Below are positions 1 to 7,389 of a stretch of DNA of 9,884 nt, one piece after another. The notes under the pieces are model-generated. The model searched no databases. It saw only the letters and a program-made list of their open reading frames with translations, and had not been told where the DNA came from. Position 1 is the stretch's first letter. Every line of letters begins with the position of its first letter. The DNA is from REDI01 sp964586865. Lineage in GTDB: Bacteria > Myxococcota_A > UBA796 > GCA-2862545. The stretch is from the NCBI GenBank assembly GCA_964586865.1, contig CAZPJM010000175.1:1-9884 (forward strand), written 5' to 3'. A program made the position numbers and the translations under genes.

Positions 1-1002
1 GTAGACCACCTCGGGCCGGGTGAGCTCGGTCTGGACGGCGTAGGAGAGGACCGGCGTGACGCTCGTGGCGCCGCCCTCGGGGGGCTCGATGAGGCTCATG
101 AGCTCGGCCCGCAGGTGGTTCAGGTAGGCATCCCGGAAGGAGAAGCCCAGGAAGAGGATGGTCTGGGTGGCGAAGAGGGCTCGGAGGAAGGAGAGATAGG
201 CCGGATCGCCGAACAGCAGCCGCTGGTAGTCCCGGCGGGCGAAGACGATGCGGTCGTGGTCCACCGAGCCGTGGAGCTGCACCACCGGGGGCCCGGCCCC
301 CTGGGCATCCTCTCCCACGGGCACCGAGACGGGGGGCCAGTAGCGGGGGTGCCAGGGCCCGGTGGGGTGCTCCCGCAGCAGGCTCCGGTAGGTCTCGGTC
401 GAGGTGAGGGAGCCCGACAGCAGCGGGTCGAAGTTGGTGGTGAGGATGGCCCGGAAGGGCAACTGGCGCAGGGCGGCGCGGCGGGCCCGGAAGGCCGGAG
501 GCAGGGCGGCCTCGTCGAGCTGACCCATCACCTCGCGGACCGCCTCGCGGAAGCCGTCAGGCCCCAGCGCATCCTGGAGGAGCTGCCCGATGGCCTCGAG
601 CTGGCGGCTGCGCAGGTGGGCATTGTCCAGCGCCCGGAGCAGCCGCTCGCCCTCGGGCCCGGGGATCCGGGCCGCGACCCCCATGAGCAGGCGATTCCAG
701 TCCGGCAGCCCCGCCGCCGCCGAGAAGCCGGCGCCCACGAAGGCCACGCAGCGCCCCGCCCAGATCTCGTCCACCACCTCGTCCAGGTGGGCCCGGGTGA
801 CCTGCGCGAGGGCCGCCTCGTCCTCGGATGTGAGGCGGACCCGGGGGGTCGGGGTGCCGGCCAGCGCTCCCTCCAGCGTGGCGGCCAGCGTGCCACGGTC
901 GGGTTCGTCCGGGGAGGCCCGCGCGCCCTCGTTGCCCGATCGTGACGCGCCGCCCCGGCCCGGCACCGGGTTACCGCCCCGGGACCCGCCCGAGGTGCCC
1001 AT
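1..1002 (-). CDS. SIR2-like (SIR2_2-type) NAD-binding domain protein, C-terminus cut by window edge
   Basis: This frame is open from the ATG at 1002 to the window edge, giving 334 visible residues. Seen: a Rossmann-type VGAGFS loop at residues 89-94, TTNFDPLL at 188-195, LHGS with the expected catalytic His at 243-246 (H244), ARRDY at 255-259, and FLGFSFRDAYLNHL at 284-297. This order (GAG, TxNFD, HG, GFSxxDxY) is that of SIR2_2/SIR2-like proteins, which bind and often hydrolyse NAD and frequently act in bacterial anti-phage defence. A defence role here is inference, because neighbours on that side are outside the window. Residues 1-34 are low-complexity. The start is uncertain: ATG 1002 has AGGGG four bases upstream but overlaps the divergent gene's start, and GTG 966 is the alternative. 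GTG 777 is less likely because residues 35-75 keep coding-like GC3. The family is clear; exact start and function are not. Confidence 0.85.
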   Translation of the reverse strand, partial: MGTSGGSRGGNPVPGRGGASRSGNEGARASPDEPDRGTLAATLEGALAGTPTPRVRLTSEDEAALAQVTRAHLDEVVDEIWAGRCVAFVGAGFSAAAGLPDWNRLLMGVAARIPGPEGERLLRALDNAHLRSRQLEAIGQLLQDALGPDGFREAVREVMGQLDEAALPPAFRARRAALRQLPFRAILTTNFDPLLSGSLTSTETYRSLLREHPTGPWHPRYWPPVSVPVGEDAQGAGPPVVQLHGSVDHDRIVFARRDYQRLLFGDPAYLSFLRALFATQTILFLGFSFRDAYLNHLRAELMSLIEPPEGGATSVTPVLSYAVQTELTRPEVVY

Positions 1003-4000
1003 GCTGCCCCTGCTCCTCGCCCTCCTCGCCCCCGCCGGCGACGACGGGCCCACCTCGCCGCCCGTCGACGCGATCATGGAGCCCCACCAGGTCGCCCGGT
1101 ACACCGTCACCGAGGGCACCTGGATGAACGTGGACGTGGCCCCCGACGGCACCGTCGCCTTCGACCTGCTCGGCCACATCTACACCGTCCCCCCCGACGG
1201 CGGCGCGGCCTCCCGCCTCACCAGCGGACACGCCTGGAACATGCACCCCCGGTTCAGCCCGGACGGCACCCGCATCGCGTTCACCAGCGACCGGGGCGGC
1301 GGGGACAACCTGTGGGTCATGGACCGGGACGGCCGCGATGCCCACGCCATCACCGACGAGGACTTCCGGCTGGTCGCCCAGCCCGCGTGGACCCGCAACG
1401 GCCGGTTCGTGGTGGGTCGCAAGCACTTCACCGGCACCCGCAGCCTGGGCACCGGCGAGCTGTGGGCCTTCGACGCCTCGGGCGACGGCGAGGGCCACGC
1501 GCTCACCGAGAAGGGCCACCTCGAGGCCGACGTGAACGAGCCCCACCTGTCGCCGGACGGCCGGTGGCTGTACTGGACCGAGGCCGGCCCGTTCGAGTAC
1601 AGCCGCAACGTCTATGCGGGGATCTACAGCATCCGGCGGAAGAACCTGGTCACCGGCGAGATCGAGGACGTGGCCTCGGGCCCTGGCGGCGCCATCCGGC
1701 CCCGGGTGAGCGGCGACGGCACCAAGCTCGGCTACCTGCGGCGCCACCTGGACGGCCAGCGCACCGAGTGGGTCGTGCGCGATCTCGCCACCGGCCGCGA
1801 GCGGGTCGTGTTCAGCGGGCTCGACCGGGACCAGCAGGAGACCTGGAGCCTCCACGGCACCCATCCCCAGTGGGCCTGGCTGCCCGACGACAGCGGCGCC
1901 GTGTTCAGCTTCGACGGCGGCCTGCACCGGGTCGCCCTCGACGGCACCACCCAGGCGATCCCGTTCGAGGCCCAGGTCGAGCGCCCGCTGGTCGAGGCCC
2001 TCCGCCAGGACCGGGACCCGGCCCCCGAGACCTTCCAGGCGAAGGCGGTCCGGTGGCCCCGCCTCTCCCCCGATGGCACCCGCCTGGCCTTCGTCGCCGT
2101 CGGTCGGGTGTGGGTCAAGCCCCTCGATGGCGCCCCCGTGGCCGTCTCCCCCGAGAGCGCCCTGGCCTACGCCCCCGCCTGGCACCCGAGCGGCGACGCC
2201 ATCGCGTTCACCACCTGGGACGACGCCGAGGGCGGCCAGGCGTGGATCCAGGCCCTCGACGGCACCGCCATGGACGGGGCCCCCAAGCCCATCGGCGACC
2301 GGGCCGGCCTGTACACGGGCCTCGGGTTCGACGTGACCGGCAGCCGGGTGGTGTTCCTGCGCGGCACCGGGCGGGTGATGCGCGGGGACAGCGGTGCCTG
2401 GGAGCCCCACCTGCAGGTCCGGTGGCGGGCCCTCGTCGACCGCACCCCGCGCGGCCCGCTGATGGACGCCGGCACCGTCGCCAACCTGGCCCGCGGCGAC
2501 CGAACCCCCAACCCCCGGTTCAGCCCCTCGGGCGACCGGATCTGGCTGACCGACCGGGAGGACGGCGAGGTGGCCCTGGTCAGCCTGTCCCTGGACGGCG
2601 AGGACCGCCGGGTCCTGGCCACCGGGACGTACGTCGCCGAGGCGGTCCCCTCCCCCGACGGGCAGTGGATCGCCTGGAAGGCCCAGCACCAGGCCTACGT
2701 CGCCCCCGTGCCCCCCACCGCCGGCCGCGCCCTGGACCTGGGCACGCCCGGCGACGCCCTGCCCGCCGTGCGCCTGTCGAGCCACCTGGGCGAGTGGCTC
2801 GACTGGTCCGATACGGACACGCTGACCTGGGCCGCCGGCCCCACGGTCTACCGGGTGGACCTGTCCGACGGCCTCCCCGACCGCCCCGAGGCGAAGCCCC
2901 CGAAGAAGACCCGCCGGGACCCCTGGCCCGACGGCACCCTGGCCCCCCTCGGCGAGCCCCTGGACACCGGCCTCACCGTCACCCGCGACATCCACGACCG
3001 GACCCTCGCCCTGGTGGGCGGCACGGTCATCCCCATGGACGGTGACACGGTCATCGACGATGGCGTGGTGGTCGTCCGCGGCGAGGAGATCGTCGCCGTG
3101 GGCCCCCGCGGCGAGGTCGCCATCCCCGAGGGCGCGGAGACCCTCGATGTCTCCGGCAAGACGCTGATGCCCGGCATGGTCGATGTGCATGCCCACATGG
3201 GGTACGGCTGGGCCGACGTGAGTCCCGAGGTCGTGCCGGCCTACGCCGCGAACCTGGCCTATGGCGTGACCACCACCCATGATCCCTCGGCACAGACCCA
3301 CTTCGTGTTCAGCCAGCACGAGCTCGTCGAGGCTGGCCGCATCCCGGGCCCGCGGATCTTCAGCACGGGCTTCATCCTGTACGGGGCCGAGAACGACGAG
3401 AAGGCGAAGATCGACACCCTGGACGACGCCCGGGAGCACCTGCGGCGCATCAAGGCGTACGGCGGGTTCTCGGTGAAGTCCTACAACCAGCCGCGGCGCG
3501 ACCAGCGGCAGTGGGTCCTCCGCGCCGCCGTCGAGGAGGGCATGCTCGTCGTGCCCGAGGGTGGCAGCACCATGGCCCACAACCTGACCCAGATCGTCGA
3601 CGGCCACACGGGCATCGAGCACGCCCTGCCCGTCGAGCAGCTCCGCGCCGACGTGGTCGAGCTGTGGTCCCGGACGCCCGGCGTGCACTACACCCCCACC
3701 CTGCTCGTCGGCTACGGCGGCGTGTGGGGCGAGCACGCCTTCTACCAGCGCAGCGACGTGTGGACGAAGCCGCGGCTGCAGCACTGGACCCCGCCGGGCC
3801 GGCTGGAGGCCCGGGGCAAGCGCCGTCCGTTGATGACCCCGCCCGAGGACTGGCACCACGCGCGCCTGGCCGCCACCGCATGGACCCTGGCCCAGCGGGG
3901 CGTGCGGGTGAACCTGGGGGCGCACGGACAGCTCCAGGGGCTCGGTCCCCACTGGGAGCTGTGGGCCCTCGACGACGGCGGCTGGCCCGAGCTGGAGGCC

Positions 4001-4309
4001 CTTCGGGTCGCGACCCTGAACGGCGCCGCCTACCTGGGCCTGGACGGCCACCTGGGCTCCATCGAGCCCGGCAAGCTCGCCGACCTGGTCATCCTGGACG
4101 CCGACCCCCTCGCCGATCTCCGCAACACCGAGCAGGTCCACGCGGTGATGAAGGGCGGCGTGCTGTACGACCCGGACACCCTGGCGACGACCTGGCCCGA
4201 GCAGGGCGAAGCGGTGGAGCCGTGGTGGCACCGGGCCCACACCGAGGGCGCGCCGACGGTGCCGTGGCGCGGGGACGCCGGCGACGGGTGCATGCACAAC
4301 CACCCCTGA
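1001..4309 (+). CDS. Secreted TolB/PD40 beta-propeller-amidohydrolase fusion protein
   Basis: A 1102-residue protein. The ATG at 1001 is chosen because it follows GAGG at a five-base gap and opens a short hydrophobic export signal (MLPLLLALLAPAG). Residues about 30-620 form a TolB-like propeller with PD40 blades, for example FSPDGTRIAF near 85, LSPDGTRLAF near 355, WHPSGDAIAF near 394, FSPSGDRIWL near 507 and SPDGQWIAW near 551. Residues about 665-1095 are an amidohydrolase (TIM-barrel metal hydrolase): a strand-rich TLALVGGTVI start at 668, metal motif H730-A-H732, candidate carbamylated K826 (VKSY), H860 and H874, and the family C-terminal block SIEPGKLADLVILDADPL. Such fusions are usually annotated as imidazolonepropionase-like or prolidase-like amidohydrolases of unknown substrate. 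The propeller may bind peptide or partner proteins (inference). Where many amidohydrolases have the strand-8 Asp, this one reads NLGAHGQ (H975). It is divergent from the SIR2 gene and convergent with the lipoprotein gene. Confidence 0.93.
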   Translation: MLPLLLALLAPAGDDGPTSPPVDAIMEPHQVARYTVTEGTWMNVDVAPDGTVAFDLLGHIYTVPPDGGAASRLTSGHAWNMHPRFSPDGTRIAFTSDRGGGDNLWVMDRDGRDAHAITDEDFRLVAQPAWTRNGRFVVGRKHFTGTRSLGTGELWAFDASGDGEGHALTEKGHLEADVNEPHLSPDGRWLYWTEAGPFEYSRNVYAGIYSIRRKNLVTGEIEDVASGPGGAIRPRVSGDGTKLGYLRRHLDGQRTEWVVRDLATGRERVVFSGLDRDQQETWSLHGTHPQWAWLPDDSGAVFSFDGGLHRVALDGTTQAIPFEAQVERPLVEALRQDRDPAPETFQAKAVRWPRLSPDGTRLAFVAVGRVWVKPLDGAPVAVSPESALAYAPAWHPSGDAIAFTTWDDAEGGQAWIQALDGTAMDGAPKPIGDRAGLYTGLGFDVTGSRVVFLRGTGRVMRGDSGAWEPHLQVRWRALVDRTPRGPLMDAGTVANLARGDRTPNPRFSPSGDRIWLTDREDGEVALVSLSLDGEDRRVLATGTYVAEAVPSPDGQWIAWKAQHQAYVAPVPPTAGRALDLGTPGDALPAVRLSSHLGEWLDWSDTDTLTWAAGPTVYRVDLSDGLPDRPEAKPPKKTRRDPWPDGTLAPLGEPLDTGLTVTRDIHDRTLALVGGTVIPMDGDTVIDDGVVVVRGEEIVAVGPRGEVAIPEGAETLDVSGKTLMPGMVDVHAHMGYGWADVSPEVVPAYAANLAYGVTTTHDPSAQTHFVFSQHELVEAGRIPGPRIFSTGFILYGAENDEKAKIDTLDDAREHLRRIKAYGGFSVKSYNQPRRDQRQWVLRAAVEEGMLVVPEGGSTMAHNLTQIVDGHTGIEHALPVEQLRADVVELWSRTPGVHYTPTLLVGYGGVWGEHAFYQRSDVWTKPRLQHWTPPGRLEARGKRRPLMTPPEDWHHARLAATAWTLAQRGVRVNLGAHGQLQGLGPHWELWALDDGGWPELEALRVATLNGAAYLGLDGHLGSIEPGKLADLVILDADPLADLRNTEQVHAVMKGGVLYDPDTLATTWPEQGEAVEPWWHRAHTEGAPTVPWRGDAGDGCMHNHP

Positions 4310-4353
4310 GAAGAGCGTGTGCCCCCCATGCACCCAGCGCAGGAGGGGCCGCC

Positions 4354-4370
4354 CGGGACGACCGGTCCCG
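4354..4370 (+). terminator. Hairpin downstream of the amidohydrolase gene
   Basis: CGGGAC (4354-4359) pairs with GTCCCG (4365-4370) around a five-base loop, 44 bp after the amidohydrolase stop. There is no T-tract, so intrinsic termination is only suggested. A second stem, GGCGGC/GCCGCC, lies at 4416-4435. Confidence 0.3.
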
Positions 4371-4683
4371 ACGCGCGGCGTATCGCGGCGCCGGAGGCGA
4401 CCCGGCGTGGTCCCGGGCGGCGCGGCCGAGCCGCCTGAAGCCGGGCCGCCGGGACGGGCGAGCCACCGCCCGCGGGGGGCATCACGGCCGCAGCTACCGC
4501 GCCACCCTCCGCACCGGCACGTCGCGGGTGCGGCGCATCAGCGGGACCGCGATGCTGGCGTGGAGCAGGGTCCGAGGGATCGCCATCCGCGCCAAACATG
4601 CACCGCCGCCGACCGTCCAGCGAAGTTCGGCGGTGCCGGCTCACTCCCGCCGGGTGAAGACCTGGCCGCGCGGATCGGGAGCA

Positions 4684-4702
4684 CCCGGGGGCGGGCCCCG
4701 GG
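4684..4702 (-). terminator. Hairpin directly after the lipoprotein stop
   Basis: CCCGGGG (4684-4690) and CCCCGGG (4696-4702) form a perfect 7-bp stem with a five-base loop, starting one base beyond the lipoprotein stop codon (4704-4706, minus strand). No T-run follows in the direction of transcription. GC-rich genomes often show terminators of this form, but function is not proved. Confidence 0.4.
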
Positions 4703-4703
4703 A

Positions 4704-5039
4704 TCAGCGGTTCTTGGAGCCGCTCTCCGCCTCGGTGGAGGCCTCCTCCTCGGTGGCCTCGCCCTCGGCGGCGACCTCCTCGGCCTCCTTCTCGGCCTCC
4801 TTCTCGGCCTCCTTCTCGGCCTTCTTCTCCTTGCGCTTGTCGCTCACCTTGTCGGCCGACTCCTTCGCCGACTCGGCGTTGTCCGCCGTGCGGTTGGCGG
4901 CGCGCTCGGTGTTGTCGACGGTGCGGTTCACGTCGTTGACGGTGCCGACCGTCTTGTTGACGGAATCCAGGGTCTTGTTGAGCTGGCTGCAGCCAGCGAG
5001 GGCGACGGCGACGAAGCCGAGCAGGAGCGCGTGGCGCAT
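4704..5039 (-). CDS. Small heptad-repeat lipoprotein (Lpp-like shape)
   Basis: A 111-residue protein. Seen: a lipoprotein signal ending in the lipobox LAGC, so Cys17 is the predicted lipidated residue. Asn21 to Arg69 divides exactly into seven heptads (NKTLDSV, NKTVGTV, NDVNRTV, DNTERAA, NRTADNA, ESAKESA, DKVSDKR), predicting an amphipathic coiled coil. Then comes a highly charged KEAE repeat (about 70-90) and an acidic stretch ending SKNR. The overall plan (lipid anchor, short coiled coil, basic C-terminus) resembles Braun-type Lpp proteins, but it is longer and I cannot assign homology. The start is fixed by an 11-base Shine-Dalgarno match ending at the ATG. Its own sigma-70-like promoter sits upstream. 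The preceding gene on the strand is the Prc-like protease, 122 bp away; such proteases process or degrade envelope lipoproteins in other bacteria, so a functional link is possible but inferred. Confidence 0.9.
   Translation of the reverse strand: MRHALLLGFVAVALAGCSQLNKTLDSVNKTVGTVNDVNRTVDNTERAANRTADNAESAKESADKVSDKRKEKKAEKEAEKEAEKEAEEVAAEGEATEEEASTEAESGSKNR
4779..4826 (-). repeat. 12-bp tandem repeat, four copies, inside the lipoprotein gene
   Basis: The plus strand reads CTCGGCCTCCTT three times in a row (4779-4814), then a fourth copy with one change (CTCGGCCTTCTT, 4815-4826). On the coding strand each unit adds four residues of the Lys-Glu-Ala-Glu tract. In-frame 12-bp units allow copy-number change without frameshift, so length variation between strains is plausible. 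Confidence 0.85.
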
Positions 5040-5050
5040 GGATCACCTCC
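5040..5050 (-). promoter_or_regulatory. Exceptionally long Shine-Dalgarno site for the lipoprotein
   Basis: On the coding strand GGAGGTGATCC directly precedes the ATG. This is an uninterrupted 11-base complement to the conserved 3' end of bacterial 16S rRNA (GGATCACCTCC). The GGAGG core lies six bases from the start. It fixes the start codon and suggests strong translation. Confidence 0.85.
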
Positions 5051-5056
5051 ACGCGG

Positions 5057-5085
5057 ACGCTACGCCGGCGCCCGCTCCCGGTCAA
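5057..5085 (-). promoter_or_regulatory. Sigma-70-like promoter of the lipoprotein gene
   Basis: On the minus strand TTGACC (5085-5080) is followed by a 17-base spacer and TAGCGT (5062-5057). The -35 matches TTGACA at five of six bases with ideal spacing; the -10 matches TATAAT at three. Predicted transcription would start near 5050-5051, at the edge of the Shine-Dalgarno site, giving a leader of only about 11-12 bases. Confidence 0.55.
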
Positions 5086-5120
5086 TGCCCGATGAGCCCG
5101 GTGTCATCCCGGCGACGGCC

Positions 5121-5153
5121 GGACCGGGGCCCCACGGGCCTCGGCCCGGGTCC
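5121..5153 (-). terminator. Strong hairpin after the protease gene
   Basis: On the minus strand GGACCCGGGCC and GGCCCCGGTCC pair as an 11-bp stem with one central C-C mismatch and an 11-base loop. It starts 8 bases after the protease stop (5162-5164) and ends before the lipoprotein promoter. There is no T-tract. The position suggests it ends protease transcription and separates the two genes. Confidence 0.5.
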
Positions 5154-5161
5154 GCCCAGGC

Positions 5162-7363
5162 CTACCGACGGTTGCGCTGCACCCGACCCTTGCGCTTGGT
5201 CTCGGAGGAGGTGGGGCGCGAATCGGCGGCCGACAGCTCGGGGGGTGCGGTCCACTGGGCGGTGAAGTCGGCGGCGATGCGGAGGGCCTCGGTGAGGACC
5301 ACGTCGTCCACGGCCTCGTCCAGGTCGCCCGGACCCTCGTCCTCCCCGGCCTCCGACCCCTCGGAGTCGGCCTCGTCCTCGGCCTCGGCCGCGTCCGGGT
5401 CGATGCCCAGGGCCTCGAGGCGGGCCCGGCCCTCCTTCTCGGCCTCCTCCCGCTCGGCCTCGCGGGTCGGCCGGTGCAGGCTGATCCGGTCCGAGGCCTC
5501 CCGCTCCATGCGCTCGGCGACGTCTTCGTCGAGCCAGCCGAACACGGGCTCGGAGGCCACGCGCGCCGAGGAGGCGGAGCGGAGGGCGGCCAGATCCACG
5601 TCCATGGGAAGGGCGGCGTAGTCGGCCGGGCGGATGCGCCCCCACGGGAGGTGGCGGTCCAGGTCGCTCTCGAGGACGTCGATGCCCTCCCAGGGGCTGG
5701 GAAGGACCACGTCAGGGACCACCCCGCGGGTCTGGGTGCTCTCGCCGCTCACCCGGTAGAACATCTGGAGGGTGAGCTTGAGGGCGCCGGCCTTGTCCCG
5801 GATGCCGGGCACCCGGTAGCGCGAGAGCATGGCGCCCAGGTCCATGACCTGCTGCACGCTCCCCTTGCCGTGGGTCTGGGGGGCGCCCACCACGAGGCCG
5901 CGCCGGTAGTCCTGGATGGCGCCGGCGAAGATCTCGCTGGCCGAGGCGGAGAGCTCGTCGGTGAGGACCACCAGGGGGCCGGCCCAGACCACGCCCTTGT
6001 CCTCGTCTTCCAGGACCTCGACCCCGCGGTTGGGGTCGTTCACCTGAACCACCGGGCCGCGGTCGATGAAGAGGCCGGTGGTCTCGATGGCCTCGGAGAG
6101 CGCGCCACCGCCGTTGCCCCGCAGGTCGATGACCAGGGCCTCGGCGCCCTGCTCGCGCAGCTCGCCCACCAGCCGCTCCACATCGCGGGTGGTGGAGCGG
6201 GCCTGGGGGTCGCCCCGGCGCATGGCCTGGGCGTCGACGTAGAAGCTGGGCACCTCGATGACGCCCACCTTCAGGACGGAGCCGCCGGGGCCCTCCACCT
6301 CGCGCAGCTCGGCCTTGGCGCTGGCCTGCTCCAGGATGACCTTGTCGCGGGTGATGGCCACGACGCGGGTCTCGGAGGGGTCGTCCGCGTCGGCCGGGCG
6401 GACCGTCAGGCGGACCTCGGTGCCCTTCTTGCCGCGGATGAGCCGGACGACGTGGTCGAGGCGCATGTCCACCACGTCCACCGGCTCCTCATCGCCCTGG
6501 GCCACCTTGACGATGAGGTCGCCGGGCTGGAGCTCGCTGCCCTGCTCGGCCGGCCCACCCGGGATGAGGCGGACCACCTTCGTGTAGGCGTCCTCCTGGC
6601 GGAGCTCGGCGCCGATGCCCTCGAGGGCGTCGCGCATGCGGATGTCGAAGTCCTCGCGCGTCGCCGGCTTGAAGTAGCTCGAGTGGGGGTCGTAGACCGA
6701 GGCGAGGGCCGACAGGTAGCCCTCGATGACATCGGGGGCCTCCTGGTCCTGGATGTAGCCCAGCCGGCGCTCGAAGCGCTTGCGGAGGATCTCCTTGGCC
6801 TTCTCGGGGGTCTCGCCCGAGAGCAGCATGTCGAGCATCTGCGCCCGGACCCGGTCGCGCCACACCGCCGTGCGTGCCTCGGCGGTGGTCGGCCAGGGGG
6901 CATCGGTCCGGTCCAGCTCCACCGTGGCCGAGGGATCGTCGAACGTCATCTCCTCGTCGAGGAGGGTCTCGGCGGTCTCGTAGGCCTCCTTGGCGCGCAG
7001 GCGGTAGCGGCGGATCACGTCGAAGGCCGCGTCCAGCTCGGGCGAGGTGGACTGGATGTCGTCGTCGAGCTCGGTGGCGCGGCGCCGGAAGTCCTCCAGG
7101 TCGGACTCGAGGAAGAACAGGCGCAGCGGGTCCAGGTCGTCGACCCAGGCGTCCAGCCACAGGCGGGCCAGCTCGTCGTCGATGGGCCGGGCCGCGTAGT
7201 GGAAGCCCGAGAGGGCGCCGCCCACGCTGTGAGCCACCAGGGGGTGGTGGGGCTCGGGGGCCAGATCGGAGCCGGCGGCGGTGGCGGAGGGCCAGGCCAG
7301 GCAGGCCGAGAGGCCCAGGACGGCGAGGGGGGCGAGGCGTGCGCGGATGGGCGCGCGGGGCAT
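5162..7363 (-). CDS. prc: Prc/Tsp-like carboxy-terminal processing protease (peptidase S41)
   Basis: A 733-residue protein (E. coli Prc has 682). The ATG at 7363 has GGAGG four bases upstream and opens a signal peptide (1-30); LSAC at 19-22 also resembles a lipobox, so it may be periplasmic or lipid-anchored. Domains: Prc-type helical N-terminal domain (about 37-235, ending in DPHSSYF at 225-231), PDZ domain (about 238-322, with LEGIGA, GGPA and LQPGD), and S41 catalytic core (about 362-553). By alignment with remembered E. coli Prc the serine/lysine dyad is S474 (in LSASASEIF) and K500 (in THGKGSVQQ), with D485 matching the third residue. Prc-type proteases cut envelope proteins at nonpolar C-termini. 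The C-terminal extension from about 600 is charged, with an acidic run at 655-690 and a basic end. One extra residue lies between D485 and K500 relative to E. coli. The family assignment is secure; substrates are unknown. Confidence 0.95.
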   Translation of the reverse strand: MPRAPIRARLAPLAVLGLSACLAWPSATAAGSDLAPEPHHPLVAHSVGGALSGFHYAARPIDDELARLWLDAWVDDLDPLRLFFLESDLEDFRRRATELDDDIQSTSPELDAAFDVIRRYRLRAKEAYETAETLLDEEMTFDDPSATVELDRTDAPWPTTAEARTAVWRDRVRAQMLDMLLSGETPEKAKEILRKRFERRLGYIQDQEAPDVIEGYLSALASVYDPHSSYFKPATREDFDIRMRDALEGIGAELRQEDAYTKVVRLIPGGPAEQGSELQPGDLIVKVAQGDEEPVDVVDMRLDHVVRLIRGKKGTEVRLTVRPADADDPSETRVVAITRDKVILEQASAKAELREVEGPGGSVLKVGVIEVPSFYVDAQAMRRGDPQARSTTRDVERLVGELREQGAEALVIDLRGNGGGALSEAIETTGLFIDRGPVVQVNDPNRGVEVLEDEDKGVVWAGPLVVLTDELSASASEIFAGAIQDYRRGLVVGAPQTHGKGSVQQVMDLGAMLSRYRVPGIRDKAGALKLTLQMFYRVSGESTQTRGVVPDVVLPSPWEGIDVLESDLDRHLPWGRIRPADYAALPMDVDLAALRSASSARVASEPVFGWLDEDVAERMEREASDRISLHRPTREAEREEAEKEGRARLEALGIDPDAAEAEDEADSEGSEAGEDEGPGDLDEAVDDVVLTEALRIAADFTAQWTAPPELSAADSRPTSSETKRKGRVQRNRR

Positions 7364-7389
7364 GCGGCCTCCAGGGCGGGGCGTGGACC

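Larger units (their letters stand above)
4310..4703. other. Convergent intergenic spacer, no gene seen
   Basis: 394 bp between the stop codons of two convergent genes. No frame here has both a plausible ribosome binding site and family-like sequence. The region is dense in GC-rich inverted repeats: a 6-bp stem at 4354-4370, GGCGGC/GCCGCC at 4416-4435, and a 7-bp stem at 4684-4702. These fit a two-way termination zone. A slightly less GC-rich patch near 4580-4640 has no recognisable content. Confidence 0.7.

Noticed and set aside
115..945. A plus-strand open frame opposite the SIR2 gene
   Set aside because: Low-complexity Gly/Glu/Arg composition; the minus-strand frame carries the complete set of SIR2-like motifs.
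590..1000. In-frame upstream extension of the amidohydrolase
   Set aside because: The extension is Ser/Arg/Pro-rich, overlaps the SIR2 catalytic region and would bury the signal peptide starting at 1001.
971..4333. A very long open frame antisense to the amidohydrolase gene, over 1100 codons
   Set aside because: It has no recognisable domains and is rich in Gly/Val/Asp/His/Gln as expected for the complement of GC-rich codons. The sense frame has clear propeller and amidohydrolase motifs.
4494..4586. A 30-codon minus-strand frame starting MAIPRTLLHASIAV
   Set aside because: No Shine-Dalgarno sequence, Arg-rich C-terminus and no family resemblance; too weak to call as a gene.
4310..4703. Small RNA or mobile-element remnant in the convergent spacer
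   Set aside because: Only short GC-rich stems are seen, with no terminal inverted repeats, target duplications or promoter-terminator pair.
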